Positions 20,943 through 21,858 of a stretch of 21,858 nucleotides of DNA are shown here, in pieces (within the stretch, counting starts at the first letter, position 1; the number at the start of each line of letters is the position of its first letter). Under the pieces are notes generated by a model. The model was given only the letters and a program-made list of their open reading frames with translations, had not been told where the DNA came from and searched no databases. Origin of the DNA: CAYUUP01 sp964447925 (lineage in GTDB: Bacteria > Bacillota > Clostridia > Oscillospirales > Oscillospiraceae); NCBI GenBank assembly GCA_964447925.1, contig CAYUUP010000017.1, forward strand, positions 1-21,858, given 5' to 3'. The translations under genes and the position numbers were made by a program.

Positions 20943-21858
20943 ATGAGTGAATCGCAATACTATATTTACGGCGTTAACGGCCCTGTTGTCACCGTCAGGG
21001 GAGGCAACGGCCTTGCCATGAAAGACATGGTATACGTGGGGGGACAGAAGCTCACCGGCGAAGTGGTGGGCGTCCGGGATGGCGAGACTATCGTCCAAGT
21101 CTATGAGGACACCACCGGGCTGGCCCCCGACCAGCCGGTGTATCCAGGCAATGGCCCCATGTCTGTCCTGCTGGGGCCAGGACTTATCGGCAATATCTTT
21201 GATGGTATTGCCCGTCCGCTGGGGGAGATTGCCCGGCTCTCCGGTCCCTTCATCAGTCGGGGGCTGGATTTGCCGTCCCTGGATTTGGAGAAACAGTGGG
21301 AGACAATCATCAGCGTGCAGGAGGGGGACGAAATCACCCCCGGTACCCTGTATGCTACATGCCCTGAGACACCGTTGATTACTCACCGCTGCATCGTCCC
21401 AGATGGGATCTATGGCAGGGTGACAAGAGTTGTCCCTGATGGCAGCTACACCGTGGAGGACACGCTGGCAGAGGTGACAAATGACCGGGGAGAGGTGACG
21501 GAGCTGAAGCTCTCCCAGCGGTGGCCTATCCGGACCCGTCGCCCCATGGCCCGCCGCCTGCCCATCAGTCGCCCACTGATCACCGGCCAGCGAATTATTG
21601 ACACTCTCTTCCCTGTGGGAAAGGGAGGTTGCGCCGCGATTCCCGGCCCCTTTGGAGCGGGCAAGACCATGACCCAGCACCAGCTGGCCAAGTGGGCGGA
21701 CGCCGATATTATTGTCTATTTGGGCTGCGGCGAGCGGGGCAATGAGATGACCCAGGCACTGGAGGAGTTCTCTGAGCTGCTGGATCCCAAAAGCGGTCAG
21801 CCTCTGATGAACCGCACAATTCTGATTGCCAACACCTCCAACATGCCGGTGGCCGCCC
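20943..21858 (+). CDS. ntpA: V-type ATPase catalytic subunit A, N-terminal part (cut by window edge)
   Basis: The frame runs from ATG 20943 to the right edge, giving 305 codons of a protein usually near 590 residues. It starts ESQYYIYGVNGPVVTVRGGN (beta-barrel domain). The non-homologous insertion that distinguishes A from B and F-type beta subunits follows (RPLGEIARLSGPFISRG onward). GQRIIDTLFPVGKGG leads to the P-loop GPFGAGKT with Lys241, and GCGERGNEMT supplies the catalytic-region Glu. This subunit binds and turns over ATP. AGAAGGG lies about 11 bases upstream of the start. Subunits B and D would be expected just past the edge. Confidence 0.96.
   Translation, partial: MSESQYYIYGVNGPVVTVRGGNGLAMKDMVYVGGQKLTGEVVGVRDGETIVQVYEDTTGLAPDQPVYPGNGPMSVLLGPGLIGNIFDGIARPLGEIARLSGPFISRGLDLPSLDLEKQWETIISVQEGDEITPGTLYATCPETPLITHRCIVPDGIYGRVTRVVPDGSYTVEDTLAEVTNDRGEVTELKLSQRWPIRTRRPMARRLPISRPLITGQRIIDTLFPVGKGGCAAIPGPFGAGKTMTQHQLAKWADADIIVYLGCGERGNEMTQALEEFSELLDPKSGQPLMNRTILIANTSNMPVAA

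Noticed and set aside
20205..21680. 491-codon minus-strand open frame opposite V-ATPase subunits E and A
   Set aside because: Long, but antisense to two conserved genes, with Pro/Gln/His-rich content typical of a shadow in GC-rich DNA.
1..21858. CRISPR array, IS element, integrase or phage module
   Set aside because: No regularly spaced repeats, transposase, integrase or structural phage genes were seen on either strand.

Overview
The window looks like chromosomal DNA of a GC-rich, monoderm Clostridia-type anaerobe, most plausibly Oscillospiraceae (Flavonifractor/Oscillibacter-like). This placement is inferred from gene content: a V/A-type ATPase operon, MATE and MacB/YknXYZ-like exporters, an Lrp-controlled aminotransferase operon, AGGAGG ribosome binding sites and canonical TTGACA/TATAAT promoters. 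No marker gene in the window allows a firm species call. Nothing seen marks a phage, plasmid, IS element or CRISPR array.

Layout. (1) 1-424: the 5' part of a minus-strand tRNA-Thr(UGU) with a strong promoter, a non-coding stretch, then a promoter and structured leader for moeA. (2) 425-1624: moeA (molybdenum cofactor insertion), ending in a bidirectional terminator shared with a convergent MATE exporter (1711-3090, minus). (3) 3288-9768: a four-gene exporter operon reading away from MATE: membrane-fusion adaptor, MacB-type ATPase, MacB/FtsX-type permease and a second, very large adaptor. A shared terminator separates it from a convergent class I aminotransferase (9934-11133, minus). (4) 15864-11461, minus: a compact operon of an Lrp/AsnC regulator, an aminotransferase, thrH (phosphoserine phosphatase/homoserine phosphotransferase family), a DUF1015 protein and ispE. 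(5) 16139 to the right edge: a V-type ATPase operon in the order H/G, C, I, K, F, E, A, with A cut by the window end.

How the genes work together. The exporter operon encodes one ATP-driven pump (ATPase plus permease) with two paralogous extracytoplasmic adaptors. Both adaptors appear to carry a tandem duplication of the lipoyl/beta-barrel core. The second also has a three-helix, Met/Asp-rich N-terminal membrane module and an insertion of about 250 residues. This is the least conventional system in the window. In the Lrp operon, thrH next to DUF1015 and an aminotransferase points to serine/threonine or phosphoserine metabolism under amino-acid-responsive control, with the isoprenoid gene ispE translationally coupled at the end. 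The V-ATPase operon supplies an ion pump or ATP synthase; the rest (subunit A C-terminus, B and D) should lie just beyond the right edge.

Most genes are confidently assigned at family level. Substrates of both exporters and the two aminotransferases, the DUF1015 function, the ATPase coupling ion and all regulatory-site proposals are inference.
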